Shown in pieces: positions 4,908-6,026 of a stretch of 6,026 nt of DNA. Both the position numbers and the translations under genes were made by a program. Below the pieces are notes generated by a model that was given only the letters and a program-made list of their open reading frames with translations, was not told the origin of the DNA and did not search any database. The DNA lies in assembly GCA_029263275.1 (NCBI GenBank), contig JAJCXU010000057.1, positions 1 through 6,026 of the forward strand. Direction: 5' to 3'. Origin of the DNA: Ilumatobacter sp. GTDB taxonomy: Bacteria > Actinomycetota > Acidimicrobiia > Acidimicrobiales > Ilumatobacteraceae. Positions within the stretch are counted from its first letter, which is position 1; each line of letters begins with the position of its first letter.

Positions 4908-6026
4908 GCAGAAACCTCCTGAGAATTGTCGGCCGGCTCGGTCTGCGCGAGACCGGCCACCAAGTGGCGAAACGTGTCGCCCCGTACTTCGAAATTCGTG
5001 AATTGGTCGAGGCTGGCGCACCCCGGCGAGAGCAGGACGACGTCTCCAGCGGTGGCCCAATCGGCCGCCTGCGCCACGCCTTGTTCCAACGTGTGGACGT
5101 CGACGACTCGCGCTGGGGCAACGCCAGCAGCGATGAACAGCTCGACGATCTTCGGAGCGGTGGTGCCCACGCCGATGACTGCAGCGAATCGCTCGGGCTC
5201 AGCAGCCATCGATGAGAGGTCAACGCCTTTGTCGGCTCCTCCCGCGATGAGCACGATCCGATCGAACGACTTGATCGCCGCCGATGCGGCGTGCGGCGTC
5301 GTCGCCTTCGAGTCGTTGTACCACTCCACGCCACCGATCGTCTCGACGAGTTCCAAGCGATGCGGCGGACCGACAAACGTCGCCAAGCCACGCGCCACAG
5401 CCGGAGCGTCGGCCAGGCCGGTCTCCAGCACGAGCGCCGCTGCAGCCAGCGCATTGGTCACGTCGTGAGGGAGCTGTCGACGCAGCGATGCGAGCGGAGC
5501 GATCGGGCCCTTCGGGCCGACGAGTGCGTCTCCGTCGACTCGGTAGTCGGCGTCTGCCGCGCCGAAACTGCACGCGCGTCCAGGTGCTGTTGCCAACCGT
5601 GCCATCACGACGGGATCGTCCGCGAAGCCAATCGACACGTCGGCGGAGGTTTGATTGGCGAAGATCTGTGCCTTGGCGGCCTCGTAGGCGTTCATCGACC
5701 GGTGCCAGTTGAGATGGTCGGGTTGCAGGTTGAGCCAGGCCGCGGCGTCGGCTCGGAACGTCGGGGTCCAGGCGAGACGGAAGCTGCTGCACTCGACGAC
5801 GAAGGCGTCATACCGTTCGTTGCCATCCTCGTCGACGGCGTCGATGGCGTCGACGAGAGGCGTGTCCGTGTTCCCCGCGTCGACCGAGCGGATGCCCGCT
5901 GCATCGAGCAGGTGCACAGCGAGCTTCGTCGTGGTGGTCTTGCCATCGGTCGCCGTGACGGCGAGCATCGGGCGGGGCCCTCCGGCGCGTTCCTGTTCCC
6001 AGCGGTACGCCAGCTCGATTTCGGAG
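4904..6026 (-). CDS. murD: UDP-N-acetylmuramoyl-L-alanine--D-glutamate ligase MurD (5' end outside window)
   Basis: MurD is the cytoplasmic ATP-dependent ligase that adds D-glutamate to UDP-MurNAc-L-Ala. About 373 C-terminal residues are visible. The frame is open to the right edge and reads SEIELAYRWEQE before the P-loop, so roughly 80-100 residues of the UDP-binding domain are missing and the internal Met at 5968 is not the start. Counting from that Met, the central domain has the P-loop TATDGKTTTT (5-14), VVECSSFRL (57-65), LQPDHLNWH (81-89) and the AAK lysine (Lys99) expected to be carbamylated. HDVTNALAAA is at 168-177. The C-terminal domain has GPPHRLELV (200-208), NDSKATTPHA (218-227), IAGGADKGVDL (241-251) and LSPGCASLDQFTNFEVRG (313-330), a run typical of MurD. 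Departures from consensus are Ala6 for the first Gly of the GT(N/D)GKT loop, Arg64 for Gln in SSFQL, and Asn for Asp in DHLD. The stop overlaps the ftsW start (ATGA). Confidence 0.93.
   Translation of the reverse strand, partial: SEIELAYRWEQERAGGPRPMLAVTATDGKTTTTKLAVHLLDAAGIRSVDAGNTDTPLVDAIDAVDEDGNERYDAFVVECSSFRLAWTPTFRADAAAWLNLQPDHLNWHRSMNAYEAAKAQIFANQTSADVSIGFADDPVVMARLATAPGRACSFGAADADYRVDGDALVGPKGPIAPLASLRRQLPHDVTNALAAAALVLETGLADAPAVARGLATFVGPPHRLELVETIGGVEWYNDSKATTPHAASAAIKSFDRIVLIAGGADKGVDLSSMAAEPERFAAVIGVGTTAPKIVELFIAAGVAPARVVDVHTLEQGVAQAADWATAGDVVLLSPGCASLDQFTNFEVRGDTFRHLVAGLAQTEPADNSQEVSA
4915..4920 (-). promoter_or_regulatory. Consensus ribosome binding site of ftsW
   Basis: A perfect AGGAGG on the minus strand is followed by 7 nt (TTTCTGC) and the ATG at 4907. 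It lies within the last codons of murD and fixes the ftsW start against the longer in-frame extension that reaches 5060. It is the only consensus Shine-Dalgarno sequence I find at a gene junction in this window. Confidence 0.85.

Noticed and set aside
4908..5060. Possible 51-residue N-terminal extension of FtsW
   Set aside because: It lies inside conserved murD coding sequence and has shadow-frame composition. The ATG at 4907 has a perfect AGGAGG and an ATGA junction.
3979..5454. Minus-strand open frame of 491 codons spanning murD and ftsW
   Set aside because: It is Arg/Ser/Pro-rich without family motifs and out of frame with two genes that are clearly real.
1..6026. An undescribed system, mobile element, CRISPR array or RNA gene hidden in the window
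   Set aside because: Coding sequence of known dcw genes fills the whole window with no gap. I found no direct-repeat array, terminal inverted repeats, transposase motifs or tRNA-like folds.

Overview
This window is an uninterrupted piece of a division and cell wall (dcw) cluster, with every gene on the minus strand. Read in the direction of transcription (right to left) the order is murD (5' end outside the window), ftsW, murG, murC, murB, and the first 45 codons of a further gene that is probably ftsQ by position. The base composition is strongly GC-rich, codon third positions are mostly G or C, and the order murD-ftsW-murG-murC-murB-(ftsQ) is the one seen in Actinobacteria. The long basic cytoplasmic tail of FtsW also fits an actinobacterium. 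Several family motifs are unlike those I know from Mycobacterium or Streptomyces, so a deep-branching lineage such as Acidimicrobiia (Ilumatobacter-like) is my best guess. That placement is an inference; no marker in the window proves it.

Layout: 6026-4904 murD (C-terminal ~373 residues visible); 4907-3624 ftsW (427 aa); 3624-2485 murG (379 aa); 2485-1085 murC (466 aa); 1083-136 murB (315 aa); 136-1 start of the next gene. There is essentially no intergenic DNA. The junctions are ATGA, TGATG, TGATG (or GTGA), TGA-C-ATG and TGATG, and all five complete 3' ends use TGA. Only ftsW has a consensus Shine-Dalgarno sequence (AGGAGG, 7 nt spacing), so most other genes look translationally coupled. 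I see no promoter, terminator, RNA gene, mobile element or CRISPR array.

How the genes work together: MurB reduces UDP-GlcNAc-enolpyruvate to UDP-MurNAc. MurC and MurD add L-Ala and D-Glu. After the remaining steps (MurE, MurF, MraY, presumably encoded upstream) MurG adds GlcNAc to lipid I to make lipid II. FtsW polymerises lipid II at the septum, and FtsQ belongs to the divisome that activates it.

I found no new system here. The points worth a second look are departures from otherwise well-conserved motifs: the MurG acceptor loop, the MurC DDYAHHPTE and FQPHRY motifs, and the MurD P-loop and SSFQL motif. There is also a patch of atypical codons in ftsW just ahead of its catalytic loop.
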